The notes: a model not told the origin generated them from the letters alone. A DNA stretch of 64,000 nucleotides from an uncultured Acidimicrobiales bacterium (GCA_937991435.1 CALKPY010000007.1:51734-115733); one strand, 5' to 3'. Shown: positions 44,801 to 51,970, numbered from the stretch's first letter. A program made the numbers and translations.

Positions 44801-46231
44801 TGTTGTCTGAAAATCGTAAACCGGCTCATGGTTGACCGTGTCAACTTGGACAGCCGACACATTTGCGATCTTCATTTCAGGGACGGAATGTCGGTTAAGG
44901 AAATCGCAGAACTCTTCGGGGTCAGCAGACCCGCGATAGTGCTCAGGATCCAGCGGGAGGGGTTCACTCAGCGCAACCGTTCCGAGGGTCAGTTCAATCG
45001 GATCGCCAAGATGACTGCCGCTGAACGTAAGGCGAACGTCGCTAACGCTCATGCCGCGAGACGCGGACGCGGTAACACCGAGGACAGCTTGATCACCAGA
45101 GCCAACTCTCGTATGCGCCGGGTCGGTCGGTACGAGGCTGCCATCGCCAGCCACTTCGGAGGCGAACTGCAACAACCCGCCCACGTTTACAACATCGATG
45201 TCGCCGTCGGTCACGTCGCCGTGGAAGTCGTCACCCGATCCGATAAGTCGTTCTGCTTGGCCGACCATCTCGCAAAGCGCGAATACCTGTTCAGCGCTGG
45301 CTGGAACCTCATTTGGGTTTGGGTGCCCGGCATGTTGACCTGCGACCAAATCAGCGATGTCTTCGAACACCTCGCTGCCCACATCAAGGTCTTTAGCGGC
45401 AACCCAACCACTGGGGGTAGCGAATGGGTGATTCGGTGTGCACCGGATCTCACGACCTTTTACGGTGAGTGTGATGACTGGCCCGGAGTACGAACTCTTC
45501 GTCGCCGCCAGAATATCGCCGCCGCGGAACCCGACGGGAGTGTCCCCGAGTAGGCAGTTGATTGAGTTCTTCGCAGAGAAATCTCCGGGGAAAGCTCCCA
45601 CCTCTCCATCGAGGTTGAAGAACCCGTTGAAGGGGACACGCTGCCCGTCTGCGTCTTCGTGAGCAGCGCGTGAGTTCGAAAACGAGCAGCCCCAGATTTT
45701 GTCCGGCTCGTACGATGTTCCACGTGAAACAGCCCGGGCTGCAGCGAAGAAAGTGAAGTTCGATTCTGCTTCGCCGATCTGCTGCTCGCGAGATTCGTAG
45801 AGCGAACCGCCTACAGCGACTAGGCCAAGGGAATCATTTAGACGGCCCTTATCTTCGCTGAACCTGTCCACCGAAGAATCGACATCGGAACGGATGTACG
45901 GCTCATAGTCCCGCAACCGTTCGAAGATCTCAACGGCCGCAGCGTCGAATTCGCGGTCGACGGCTTCCGGGTCGACGTCCGGCCACTGCTCAAGGCCCCA
46001 TTCTTCCAGCCAGAATTGCATGGCTTCGCGAAGATTCTTCTCGACTGCTGGGACCATTCCCTCCAGAGCGGAACCCCAGATCGAGGGATCCCAGACCGAG
46101 GACGTGACCGGCAACGATGAGGCTTCAATTCGTGCAGCGAGAACTTCGCGGGTGTCAGAGAACGCTTCTTCGAGCGCCGACTTATACTCCGCTGAAAGTG
46201 AGTCGAGTTGGGTCTGGTACGGATTGGGCAT
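41891..46231 (-). CDS. MuF-like protein, 2H phosphoesterase and capsid maturation protease fusion, split by an intein
   Basis: A 1446-residue frame; ATG 46231 with GGAGG upstream, overlapping the portal end by 50 bases. Order: MuF-like domain (residues 1-225, continuing 491-525), ending at the conserved NCxC-type motif where the intein is inserted; an LigT-like 2H domain (about 550-745) with both HxTx motifs, HMTI at 615 and HITT at 707; a Glu/Ala-rich linker (850-940); a prohead protease domain (945-1150) with candidate catalytic His989 (QPGHSGSVICG) and Ser1036 (MRGVSADID); a C-terminal domain of about 300 residues with CDGVCDGAC. MuF and protease help build the head; the 2H part may act on an RNA or nucleotide cyclic phosphate. 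Confidence 0.85.
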   Translation of the reverse strand: MPNPYQTQLDSLSAEYKSALEEAFSDTREVLAARIEASSLPVTSSVWDPSIWGSALEGMVPAVEKNLREAMQFWLEEWGLEQWPDVDPEAVDREFDAAAVEIFERLRDYEPYIRSDVDSSVDRFSEDKGRLNDSLGLVAVGGSLYESREQQIGEAESNFTFFAAARAVSRGTSYEPDKIWGCSFSNSRAAHEDADGQRVPFNGFFNLDGEVGAFPGDFSAKNSINCLLGDTPVGFRGGDILAATKSSYSGPVITLTVKGREIRCTPNHPFATPSGWVAAKDLDVGSEVFEDIADLVAGQHAGHPNPNEVPASAEQVFALCEMVGQAERLIGSGDDFHGDVTDGDIDVVNVGGLLQFASEVAGDGSLVPTDPAHTRVGSGDQAVLGVTASASRGMSVSDVRLTFSGSHLGDPIELTLGTVALSEPLPLDPEHYRGSADPEEFCDFLNRHSVPEMKIANVSAVQVDTVNHEPVYDFQTTSGHYTAGSVLVHNCQCWVQYDENSAQRNQILAGWNEEEPEPGMTIEVGDVADLSDIDGVFDFFEFSTERNTTMNITGIAFSTSNAGRDFLVENLERWMGVEEFSQPDFSDGIIFSLEPDDETRALIAEHVNVTEESIHMTIAFYGDRADTDEDFEEAFKATGEAVAESFPDGLRMSLINGPGQFYSPDGDFVCHVLLVDGPDLPELHNRVVRMSKERGLEPSETHGFTPHITTSWDSIPEVEPLIGVELAFNSLSARFGTELLSFPFGSSPTQGSTEASQMSDPRPDLTVLDKIVPADDNQIVVEHAIEVDTAPTTTINVFGGGIKICEDGQLEVMTVADIAPTPHELQNNLPEGGRMPSPEAVVPSPVVAGSETSVDEETADAEAAVEDAEETSTEEAASEEATEEAETLQPLAKVVESSDPSFTPAPSSKVLDAAPAADEVTATAVVEADAEDAEEFMDEPGTKDGAEWTGVIIVEGIESGDGRKIAEGALGWRDLPLPLMLQTENQPGHSGSVICGSITALERVGQDIVGYGKFDSGEAGQEARRLLGEGTMRGVSADIDMAEIEWEIPEAEIPDGDVTEDELLDLLYDDRAIMVLIEGRIMGATLTPFPAFQEAYVEVLEVSGAEGDGENQEAGVVASGSPSTYVWRQHGATSFTTPDTKAKAMVASAGEAGLRSHIPEVPPAEWFAQAETAGAYPVTVEVDGQIHGYAAQWGSCHIGFADHCEPVPTSSCAYALFRTGNTQVRTDSGDKLVATGPIFAETNHPDLYASAADAYSHYADTGTAVADVVVFEDAYGIQVRGAVRPSATSDQIRALRGADISPDWRPDADGHLECVALLAVNCSGFLVPGLVASAGRARGSFDVKDGRVKGLVAAGMLRKATHKFDALQAQIVTMGKVLMSLADAEKERDLAARKAAVLAQIGAVAPVEAAASEADQGDVAPVEASGCDGVCDGACKAPVAEATAAE
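44762..45556 (-). other. Intein in the MuF/protease protein
   Basis: A 265-residue insertion (residues 226-490). Block A begins CLLGDTPVGF, block B has CTPNHPFATPSGWVAAKDL, the C-terminal blocks read VYDFQTTSGHYTAGS and VLVHN followed by Cys. Cys1, His-Asn and Cys+1 are all present, so it should splice. It sits in the SIN/CQC motif of MuF, a conserved site. The middle part has no LAGLIDADG or HNH motif; it is the complement of a gene on the other strand. Confidence 0.9.
44828..45553 (+). CDS. Vsr-like (EDxHD-type) homing endonuclease, antisense inside the intein
   Basis: A 241-residue plus-strand protein wholly inside the intein. Residues about 18-45 form a helix-turn-helix (SVKEIAELFGVSRPAIVLRI). 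Residues 68-100 are basic (KANVANAHAARRGRG). The endonuclease core reads RYEAAIASHF (101), YNIDVAVGHVAVEV (121-134, acidic residues D124 and E133) and REYLFSAGWNLIWVWV (151-166). This pattern is that of the I-Bth0305I/Vsr-like homing endonucleases often found with inteins and introns. The frame is codon-aligned with the intein on the other strand. No strong Shine-Dalgarno precedes the ATG. The last 55 residues are just the complement of the intein start and may not matter. Confidence 0.75.
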   Translation: MVDRVNLDSRHICDLHFRDGMSVKEIAELFGVSRPAIVLRIQREGFTQRNRSEGQFNRIAKMTAAERKANVANAHAARRGRGNTEDSLITRANSRMRRVGRYEAAIASHFGGELQQPAHVYNIDVAVGHVAVEVVTRSDKSFCLADHLAKREYLFSAGWNLIWVWVPGMLTCDQISDVFEHLAAHIKVFSGNPTTGGSEWVIRCAPDLTTFYGECDDWPGVRTLRRRQNIAAAEPDGSVPE

Positions 46232-49200
46232 CGGCCCCGGCCTCCATAGCGTCAAGGACTAGCTCGACCGGAATGTAGACGTCCCGGTCGTTGAGCCTTG
46301 GTTCATTATGGAAGCTTGCAATCGTGAAAGCGTGCATGTTCGCTGTGAGTTGAGCAACGACAACGTTAGTCAGGTCAACCTCATGAGCATGACCGGCATA
46401 CAGATTCCGAATCCAAGGTCGTACTCGAAGACCGAGGCTCGACCATTGGTCAACGTCGACCATCGAATCGACAGATTCGCCGACCCGCTCCAAATCCGCC
46501 GGGCCGATCTGCGACATCAGGAGGAACTTGTCGCCGCGAGCGATGCGAGTCGGGAGTGTCGCCTTAGACATGAACCGCGATGCTGCCCGCTCAAGCGCAT
46601 GAAGGTACGCCGAGTCGGCAGCGACCAAAATCCGCTCGACCGTTCGTTCCTTTTCTAGCTCGAACCTTGCTTCCTTGACTGCCGCCGGGGTGTGATCAGC
46701 GGGTCCAGACGGAGGCTTCGAATTCGTTTCGTTCGTGTCCTCGTCGACTTTCTCTTCCTTGTCCGGGTCGTCGCTCTTCTCGTCACTAACACCATCGCCG
46801 CCAATGGCGCGCTCTAGGTCGATCTGGCCCGAGTCGTCCACCGCTTCCGGGTCGATCAATCCGCCAGCCACAGCCGGGTTGATGTCGAGATGCTTGAACA
46901 TATCGATGAACGGGATCGCCCACCGGTACGAGACGGGAGCAAGGCGAAGGCCCTCAAGGAGGAACATCTGAGCTGCTTCTTCGTCGGTTGGCATGTCGGC
47001 TTCCGAGTAGCCGTTAGACCGGAGAAGCGTCTTCTTCGACAAGCACCCCATCTTGAAGAGGGTTTGCGACGTCTTCGCTTCGTCGTTGCGGGCCACGATT
47101 GCCGAGGCGTCGAACACGACGGTGAACTGGGCGGCTTCGGACGGGGTCATGTCTTCGTACTCTTCGAGCATCGGCCGGAGATACGAGGAAGCTACAAACT
47201 CGGCGATAAGTTCGCCGACAGGCAGGATGTGTTTCGTTACGAGATCCTGATCGACGTTGAAGCCGGTGTTGCCGGTGAAGAACGAGTAGCCGTCTTTCTG
47301 GGCGTACCAGCTGCGGTTTCGTGTGACCGGACACCAAATCGTTCCGGTGTACTGGGTCTCGGTGCGGTTCTGGAAGCTGGCGGCTGTGGTGCGGTGTTTG
47401 ATCGAAATGTGGTGCTGATCGTTCGAGAAGCTCTCGCCGTCGCTTCGAGTGCTCCATCGGCGAGTAGCGATACCGGCTCGGGTGCAAGCGCGTTCGATAC
47501 TGTCGACGCGGCCTTCAGATACCTGATGGATGACACTGTATTTGCCGTCTGCCGACCCATCAGCGGCCACAAATGCTTCGACAAACAGTCTCGCCTGTGT
47601 GGGCGAGAACTGGTCGACCAGTTCCGCAGGAACGATCTTCTCGAAGCCGGGAACGACATCAAGGATAGCGTCGCGGGAATCTGCGTGAAGCGTCCAGATC
47701 GTCATGTCACGGTGAGCTTCCGTCGCCTCCGTCCAGCCTTCCTGCCCAAACACGGAGCAGAGGATCCGGCGGATCTCGGCCGTGTGGTCAGGGTTCACCA
47801 CATGGTTCTGGCCGATCCGAATCTGGTTCGGCGTGACACCATCTTCCCGACGGGTGAGAGTCCCTTCAGCAGAGTACCAGCCGAGGAGCCGAACGAAGTC
47901 GTCTGTGAATTTCTGCTCGACATCGTCGGCTGGAGCGGAGAGTACGATTCGGTCCCAGTCTGAAGCGGTCTCGGTGGTCGTCCACTTTGCTTTACCGCTT
48001 TGACTGAGTACGGGCCAGCGATGGTCCGGCGTTGTCAGCGATCGGTGCGATTCGCCTTCCATCAAGACCATGGGTTCGTTCACGACGTCGGCGGTGTACA
48101 TGTCTTCGACTGGCGCCCATTCGCCTTGGCCGGAGTCGTGGTTCAGTGTCCAAACTTCGTCACCGACGCTGATAGCCTCGTAGGATTCCCAGCCTTGGCG
48201 GGTGTAAACTTGCGTGTCGCTATCCACGCACCAGTGGTTGAGGTCGCCCTTGCCGAGCATGATTTCTCGGGGTAGGTCCAATGCGTCAGCGAGACGGGAC
48301 CGTAGTTCTTCGCGGAGCTTCGAGTTGACTTCCGATGTTTCACGGCTGATTTTAATCCATTTCAGTTTGTCGGCGTGCTCTGCCGGGCCGCGCATAATCA
48401 AAGGAACAATTGATGCCTGCGACTGCTTGTTCGTGATCGGCGCCGTGAGGTGCGTCGAGAGAGTCTCAGTCAGCTTATCGAGATCGTCTTCTTCGAACCC
48501 GTCTCCGGTAGGCCAGCCATCCTTCGTTCCGAACGAGAACTCTTGGGGGACGTATAGGATTCCGGCATTCAAGCGCGAATTCGCTGAAGCAAGAATCTCG
48601 TCGGTGAGATCCGAAAGTTCTTTGCAGATGAGCAGGGCGCCTTGCATCTGCGACGTGGCGCGCTCGGAGTAGTCCAGATCGGAGCGGTGCAGCCGGGCGA
48701 TGAAGCAATCGATGGGAAGCTTGCCGGTGTCGCTACCGCCAGCCTTACCGAACCCGCCACCGGATCCTCCGGTGGAGTCCCGGAAGACCTGCATCTCTCC
48801 GGACTTTTGGCCGAAGGTGATCTCCTTGGTTGAAAGAAACTCCCAGTAGACCATGTCTCCCGGTTCGCCGGTTCCGCCTTCGACGGCTGGACCTTCGTGC
48901 GGGATCCCGAGGAGGTAGCATTCGCCAACGACCTGAAGGTTCAAGGAAGCTTTGCGCAAGAGCATGCGCTGGCCTTGATCTGGCCCGACAAAGGCGCGCA
49001 TGACTCGTTGGACGCGTTCGTCCTTGGTCTCGCACTCGTCGCCCAGTTCGTTGTATTCGGCCGCTCGGAGTCGGCATGCCGCTACCATCTTCGAGGTTAG
49101 CTCGATGGCTGCTTTGACTTCGCCGAGGTGTTGGAAGTAGTGCCGCGCTTCTTCTTGCCATTTGTCGGCTTTGGTGTGCGTGAATGGCTTGTAGTCTGAG

Positions 49201-49319
49201 ATTCTTTTCAGGGCAGAGCTACCGAGCTGAACGCCGGTACTGACTGGGGTTCGCATTGCGAACTCGACTTGGTTCGGCCGTTGGCCTGAAGCCGTGAGGG
49301 ATCGGCGTTTTCGCGGCAT
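46182..49319 (-). CDS. Portal protein with LAGLIDADG intein
   Basis: A 1045-residue frame with GGAG upstream of ATG 49319. Exteins make a 724-residue actinophage-type portal: FQHLGEVKAAIELTSKMV near residue 62, TSQMQGALLICKELSDLTD near 222, IKISRETSEVNSKLREEL near 322, IMLGKGDLNHW before and TGFNVDQDLVTKHILPVG after the intein. The portal ring anchors the tail and passes DNA. The C-terminal 250 residues are acidic and helical. It overlaps the MuF gene, so the two are probably coupled. Confidence 0.92.
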   Translation of the reverse strand: MPRKRRSLTASGQRPNQVEFAMRTPVSTGVQLGSSALKRISDYKPFTHTKADKWQEEARHYFQHLGEVKAAIELTSKMVAACRLRAAEYNELGDECETKDERVQRVMRAFVGPDQGQRMLLRKASLNLQVVGECYLLGIPHEGPAVEGGTGEPGDMVYWEFLSTKEITFGQKSGEMQVFRDSTGGSGGGFGKAGGSDTGKLPIDCFIARLHRSDLDYSERATSQMQGALLICKELSDLTDEILASANSRLNAGILYVPQEFSFGTKDGWPTGDGFEEDDLDKLTETLSTHLTAPITNKQSQASIVPLIMRGPAEHADKLKWIKISRETSEVNSKLREELRSRLADALDLPREIMLGKGDLNHWCVDSDTQVYTRQGWESYEAISVGDEVWTLNHDSGQGEWAPVEDMYTADVVNEPMVLMEGESHRSLTTPDHRWPVLSQSGKAKWTTTETASDWDRIVLSAPADDVEQKFTDDFVRLLGWYSAEGTLTRREDGVTPNQIRIGQNHVVNPDHTAEIRRILCSVFGQEGWTEATEAHRDMTIWTLHADSRDAILDVVPGFEKIVPAELVDQFSPTQARLFVEAFVAADGSADGKYSVIHQVSEGRVDSIERACTRAGIATRRWSTRSDGESFSNDQHHISIKHRTTAASFQNRTETQYTGTIWCPVTRNRSWYAQKDGYSFFTGNTGFNVDQDLVTKHILPVGELIAEFVASSYLRPMLEEYEDMTPSEAAQFTVVFDASAIVARNDEAKTSQTLFKMGCLSKKTLLRSNGYSEADMPTDEEAAQMFLLEGLRLAPVSYRWAIPFIDMFKHLDINPAVAGGLIDPEAVDDSGQIDLERAIGGDGVSDEKSDDPDKEEKVDEDTNETNSKPPSGPADHTPAAVKEARFELEKERTVERILVAADSAYLHALERAASRFMSKATLPTRIARGDKFLLMSQIGPADLERVGESVDSMVDVDQWSSLGLRVRPWIRNLYAGHAHEVDLTNVVVAQLTANMHAFTIASFHNEPRLNDRDVYIPVELVLDAMEAGADAQSVPDPTRLTFSGV
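47268..48230 (-). other. LAGLIDADG intein in the portal protein
   Basis: A 321-residue insertion, residues 364-684. It begins CVDSDTQVYT (Cys1) and ends YSFFTGN before Thr+1, so a Gly replaces the usual penultimate His. The two DOD endonuclease motifs are LLGWYSAEG (intein residues 115-123) and FVEAFVAADG (216-225). The block B region (LTTPDHRWPV) is intact. Insertion is in the conserved NHWT motif of the portal. Confidence 0.9.
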
Positions 49320-49350
49320 GGAGTCTCCGGTCGGGTGCGACTCGTTGACC

Positions 49351-49431
49351 TTATCCTAGCTTGGGTTCCGCTAATGGGATGGTAGACCCCACCTTGCTAA
49401 GCAACTTGCCAAGCAAGATGCCCGGCAACAT
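49351..49431 (-). CDS. Very small protein, 26 residues
   Basis: Its ATG overlaps the stop of the membrane protein gene as TAATG, the coupling style of this phage. The product has ILLGKLLSKV. This segment resembles, in DNA and protein, the end of the 110-residue gene at 57419 (LLGNLLTKEL), so it may be a fragment left by recombination. Confidence 0.3.
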   Translation of the reverse strand: MLPGILLGKLLSKVGSTIPLAEPKLG

Positions 49432-49841
49432 TACTCGAAGTCGCGGTAGAGCCAGAACCAAGCGCCGCCGACACACGCAACCGTGGTTGCAGCAGTCGAC
49501 CACGACCAGTCCCAGACCCACTGAGAGTGCAGAGCCTGCGACGCAAAGAACCCGACAATCACCGAAGCACACCAGACGCAAGTCGCCCAACTCCCGACGA
49601 ACCACAGAGGAATCGCCCTCCACAGAGGAACATCTACCCGCCAGTGATATGGGGACTCACCCGGCATCTCTTCGCCGTTGTCGTCAAGTTCGCCATACCA
49701 TTGCCATTCTGGGGCAAGGCATCGCTCTTTCAACCAGTCCCGGATCGGTTGAAAGAGTTCCATCTCGGCGATGAGAACAGCCAGCGTGTATGTCGTAGCG
49801 ATCAGGAGTGCGGCCTGACCCAAAGAAAGAGAGGGTTCCAT
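49431..49841 (-). CDS. Small membrane protein with CxxC motif (DUF1360-like)
   Basis: A 136-residue protein. Membrane segments at about residues 8-26 (GQAALLIATTYTLAVLI) and 80-126, with WATCVWCASVIVGFFAS carrying a CxxC at the membrane face, a pattern seen in DUF1360-type proteins. A -10 box TAGGGT lies six bases before the ATG and TTGCCG 17 bases further up, so the message is predicted leaderless. Role unknown. Confidence 0.65.
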   Translation of the reverse strand: MEPSLSLGQAALLIATTYTLAVLIAEMELFQPIRDWLKERCLAPEWQWYGELDDNGEEMPGESPYHWRVDVPLWRAIPLWFVGSWATCVWCASVIVGFFASQALHSQWVWDWSWSTAATTVACVGGAWFWLYRDFE

Positions 49842-49850
49842 GCCAGAACC

Positions 49851-50132
49851 CTAGCCTTCCGTTTCGGTCGCGGCAAGGACCTCCACCAACGTCTTCGGCC
49901 GCGGCCGCCTCTTCCACACAATCACCGGAGCGTCATCGCGAGGCGCATTCCGGCCCGTCCGGGCCAACCAATCCTTCACATCAGCGAAAGACCAAACCGG
50001 CTGGCCGTTCGCTGTACCCGGCCAGCTGGGCGGTGGCAACCGTCCCCGATCACGCCAACGGCGTGCCGTGTCGTCGCTCACTTCTGCAAGTATGGCGATC
50101 TCTCGAATGCCGAGAGGCTGATCGGGCTGCAT
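49851..50132 (-). CDS. MerR/excisionase-like HTH DNA-binding protein
   Basis: A 93-residue protein starting at ATG 50132 (MQPDQPLGIREIA). The segment LGIREIAILAEVSDDTARRW is a helix-turn-helix, followed by GRLPPPSW and GQPVWSFADVKDWLA, the wing and helix of AlpA/MerR-type small regulators and excisionases. A TAAGGT box lies seven bases before the ATG. It could control transcription or recombination; no integrase is in the window. Confidence 0.65.
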   Translation of the reverse strand: MQPDQPLGIREIAILAEVSDDTARRWRDRGRLPPPSWPGTANGQPVWSFADVKDWLARTGRNAPRDDAPVIVWKRRPRPKTLVEVLAATETEG

Positions 50133-50142
50133 GCCCGAAACC

Positions 50143-50391
50143 TTAGCCGAACAAGGCGGCGGGATCCTCATACCTGTGGACTGACCAGCTATTGCCGTAG
50201 TTCTCGACGACGACCTTTCGTCCACCGAGGTTGATCCAGCCAATCAGGCGGCATCGATCTGGGAGATCTGCTCGACGCATGTCGTGCACGACTCGGGCGA
50301 CGTGGCCGGTGCCGTACCGGCGGGTGCCGTACTCGCCTTTTAGGTCGAGCTGTACAACGTCGTGGTCGGTGAGGCTTATGCGGTTCCTCAT
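50143..50391 (-). CDS. Small basic protein of unknown function
   Basis: An 82-residue protein overlapping the gene before it as TAATG. Beta-strand-like with KVVVENYGNSWSVHRYED at the end and several Arg/His. No family recognised. Second gene of a leaderless operon starting at 50561. Confidence 0.6.
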   Translation of the reverse strand: MRNRISLTDHDVVQLDLKGEYGTRRYGTGHVARVVHDMRRADLPDRCRLIGWINLGGRKVVVENYGNSWSVHRYEDPAALFG

Positions 50392-50561
50392 TACCAGTTG
50401 CCCTTGCGGCAGGCGTTCCGGCTTGCGGCCTTCTTGCCATTCTGCTGGGTCCAGCCTCGGCGTCCGCCGTTGAAGTTCTGCAGCGGGGTGGCCTGTGCGT
50501 CGATTCGCACTGCTTTGCGTGCGTCTCCGGTTGTTTTTTTCTTGTTCTTACGGTTGCTCAT
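50391..50561 (-). CDS. Small basic protein of unknown function
   Basis: A 56-residue Lys/Arg-rich protein (MSNRKNKKKTTGDARKAV start). ATG 50561 is chosen because a promoter with GATAAT sits six bases before it; a longer open frame would include the promoter. Gly/Asn-rich end (NFNGGRRGWTQQNGKKAA). Possible nucleic acid binding from charge only. Confidence 0.6.
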   Translation of the reverse strand: MSNRKNKKKTTGDARKAVRIDAQATPLQNFNGGRRGWTQQNGKKAASRNACRKGNW

Positions 50562-50567
50562 ATATAT

Positions 50568-50595
50568 ATTATCGACTGGTTGGGGGGAACCTTTA
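50568..50595 (-). promoter_or_regulatory. Leaderless promoter, minus strand
   Basis: TAAAGG at 50595-50590, 16-base spacer, GATAAT at 50573-50568, six bases to ATG 50561. Confidence 0.75.
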
Positions 50596-50598
50596 GCG

Positions 50599-51075
50599 CT
50601 ATCCCCAAGAAACTTCTTCGCCGAACTCGTCAGCACGGTCAGCTATACGACGAAGCGCATCGCACCAGCGTTGCACCTGCTCAACCGACACGCCTGCAGA
50701 TATCATGTTGCCATGCTCGACCGACGGGAACGTATCTTCCTCGTCAAGCATCGCCGCAGCAAGCCGAACCTTGCCGGTGTCTACCGAGCCGCAGTAATCA
50801 AACTCGACCTGCATCGCCCGGACAATGATCCCGGCGTTGCGGTTCGACACGTTCAGGGCTGGCTCGTGGTCGGTTGCGTCCTGCTCGCCGATGTAGCAGG
50901 GCACGGTCTCTTCGCACTGCTCGCAGTAGCCTTCACGCTCGTAGGCCGTGGTCCCGCGCTCGTAAACCACGCCCGACTCGATGTCGGTGTGGCAGAAGCC
51001 GCAGGTCACGAGATAGGTCACGAGGCTGGTATCGACGTGCTCGTGGATGTTGCGTACTTCAAAGGTGATGCTCAT
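50599..51075 (-). CDS. CxxC zinc-type small protein
   Basis: A 158-residue protein with two Cys pairs (VTCGFCHTDIESG and YCEQCEETVPC), consistent with a zinc ribbon, in the first 55 residues. The rest is acidic and helical (VEQVQRWCDALRRIADRA). TAATG overlap with the gene upstream. Function not recognised. Confidence 0.65.
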   Translation of the reverse strand: MSITFEVRNIHEHVDTSLVTYLVTCGFCHTDIESGVVYERGTTAYEREGYCEQCEETVPCYIGEQDATDHEPALNVSNRNAGIIVRAMQVEFDYCGSVDTGKVRLAAAMLDEEDTFPSVEHGNMISAGVSVEQVQRWCDALRRIADRADEFGEEVSWG

Positions 51076-51374
51076 TAGAATCCTTCTTCTTGTTCGACGT
51101 ACTCGACTGGGAGTTCGTCTCGGGTGATGGCTTCGTCTTCTGGGCGTCCGAGCTGGATGTGGTCGCCGATGCTGATCTCTGAATCGAACAGTAGGAAGTC
51201 GACTACTTCGCCGGTGTCGGTTAGTGCGATGATGTACTCGATGTCTTCGACGCCGAGGGTTTCGCTTGCCCAGCGGGTGACGGTCGACTTGAGGGACCGC
51301 GGGAAGTCGGCTGCGATGTCGCCGTTGTTGTAGGTGACGGTGTAGTTCTGTCGTGGGTGTCGTGGGTTGCTCAT
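51075..51374 (-). CDS. Acidic protein of unknown function
   Basis: A 99-residue protein. The start MSNPRHPRQNYTVTYNNGD at 51374 is preferred over a longer frame because a promoter ends six bases upstream of it. The first half looks like a small alpha-beta fold; the C-terminus is acidic. First gene of a short coupled unit. Confidence 0.65.
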   Translation of the reverse strand: MSNPRHPRQNYTVTYNNGDIAADFPRSLKSTVTRWASETLGVEDIEYIIALTDTGEVVDFLLFDSEISIGDHIQLGRPEDEAITRDELPVEYVEQEEGF

Positions 51375-51380
51375 ATATAT

Positions 51381-51408
51381 ATGATCGGCGGGGGTGGGAG
51401 ATTCTTTA
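51381..51408 (-). promoter_or_regulatory. Leaderless promoter, minus strand
   Basis: TAAAGA at 51408-51403, 16-base spacer, GATCAT at 51386-51381, six bases to ATG 51374. Confidence 0.7.
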
Positions 51409-51505
51409 GCACTTCCCAAAAAAATCTCCACCTCAATCATCGCGTCTGCTACGATGATCCCATGAACCGCATCCGTCGATCATCTTCATCGAGTAGCTCC
51501 CAGTA

Positions 51506-51533
51506 GGGAGAGGATGCCTCGCGCCCCTCTCCC
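51506..51533 (+). other. GC-rich hairpin before the tRNA-Ser pair
   Basis: GGGAGAGG (51506-51513) pairs with CCTCTCCC (51526-51533). A very similar stem, GGGGAGAG/CTCTCCCC, precedes tRNA-Lys at 63914-63939. It may be a processing signal or a cut-down tRNA remnant. Confidence 0.55.
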
Positions 51534-51540
51534 CATAACT

Positions 51541-51623
51541 GGAGAGGCTGGCGAAGTGGTCGCCACTCGGATTGCTAGTCCGGGACCGTGTCAAAGCGGG
51601 CAGTTCGAACCTGCGCCTCTCCG
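51541..51623 (+). tRNA. tRNA-Ser(GCT)
   Basis: Acceptor GGAGAGG pairs with CCTCTCC. D-arm GGCG/CGCC, anticodon stem TCGGA/TCCGG with loop TTGCTAG (anticodon GCT), an extended variable arm, and T loop TTCGAAC. One mismatch at the bottom of the T stem. Reads Ser codons AGC and AGT. Confidence 0.75.
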
Positions 51624-51627
51624 CCTC

Positions 51628-51711
51628 GGAAGGTTCCGCTAGGTTGGCTGGCAAACGGTGTCGAATACCGTGGCTCGGTAAAACGTGGGGGTTCGACTCC
51701 TCAGCCTTCCG
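51628..51711 (+). tRNA. tRNA-Ser(CGA)
   Basis: Acceptor GGAAGGT pairs with GCCTTCC. Anticodon stem ACGGT/ACCGT, loop GTCGAAT with T33 and anticodon CGA, long variable arm as in class II tRNA, T loop TTCGACT. Reads TCG. Five bases after the previous tRNA. Confidence 0.8.
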
Positions 51712-51714
51712 CTA

Positions 51715-51936
51715 TTATCCCCGCGTCGCTGCTCGAAGCTCGGACTTAGCGAGCGCGAGATCGATGCTCGCTGCGGCTGTTGGGTTGCCGTCGGCCTTGG
51801 CGGCGTCGAGCTTTGCTTGTGCGGCGTCGACCTTGGCCTGAAGGGCTTTGAGTTGATCGGCGGAAGTGCGAGGGCGGTGGAACCGGGCGTTGCGCTCGAT
51901 GTTGGCTGGTGTGTTGTGTGCCATGTTTGCTTTCAT
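51715..51936 (-). CDS. Coiled-coil protein
   Basis: A 73-residue protein (MKANMAHNTPANIERN start) preceded by a leaderless promoter. The second half is a coiled-coil (QLKALQAKVDAAQAKLDAAK) with Ala/Lys/Gln heptads. Convergent with the tRNA pair and divergent from the phosphoesterase. Function not recognised. Confidence 0.6.
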   Translation of the reverse strand: MKANMAHNTPANIERNARFHRPRTSADQLKALQAKVDAAQAKLDAAKADGNPTAAASIDLALAKSELRAATRG

Positions 51937-51942
51937 ATATAT

Positions 51943-51970
51943 AGTATCGGCTTGCTGGTGGGAATCTTTA
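51943..51970 (-). promoter_or_regulatory. Leaderless promoter, minus strand
   Basis: TAAAGA at 51970-51965, 16-base spacer, GATACT at 51948-51943, six bases to ATG 51936. Confidence 0.75.

Noticed and set aside
46890..47963. Plus-strand open frame of 357 codons opposite the portal and its intein
   Set aside because: It crosses the portal extein/intein boundary, has no recognisable motifs and looks like the reverse of a codon-biased gene. Unlike the frame at 44828 it has no endonuclease pattern.
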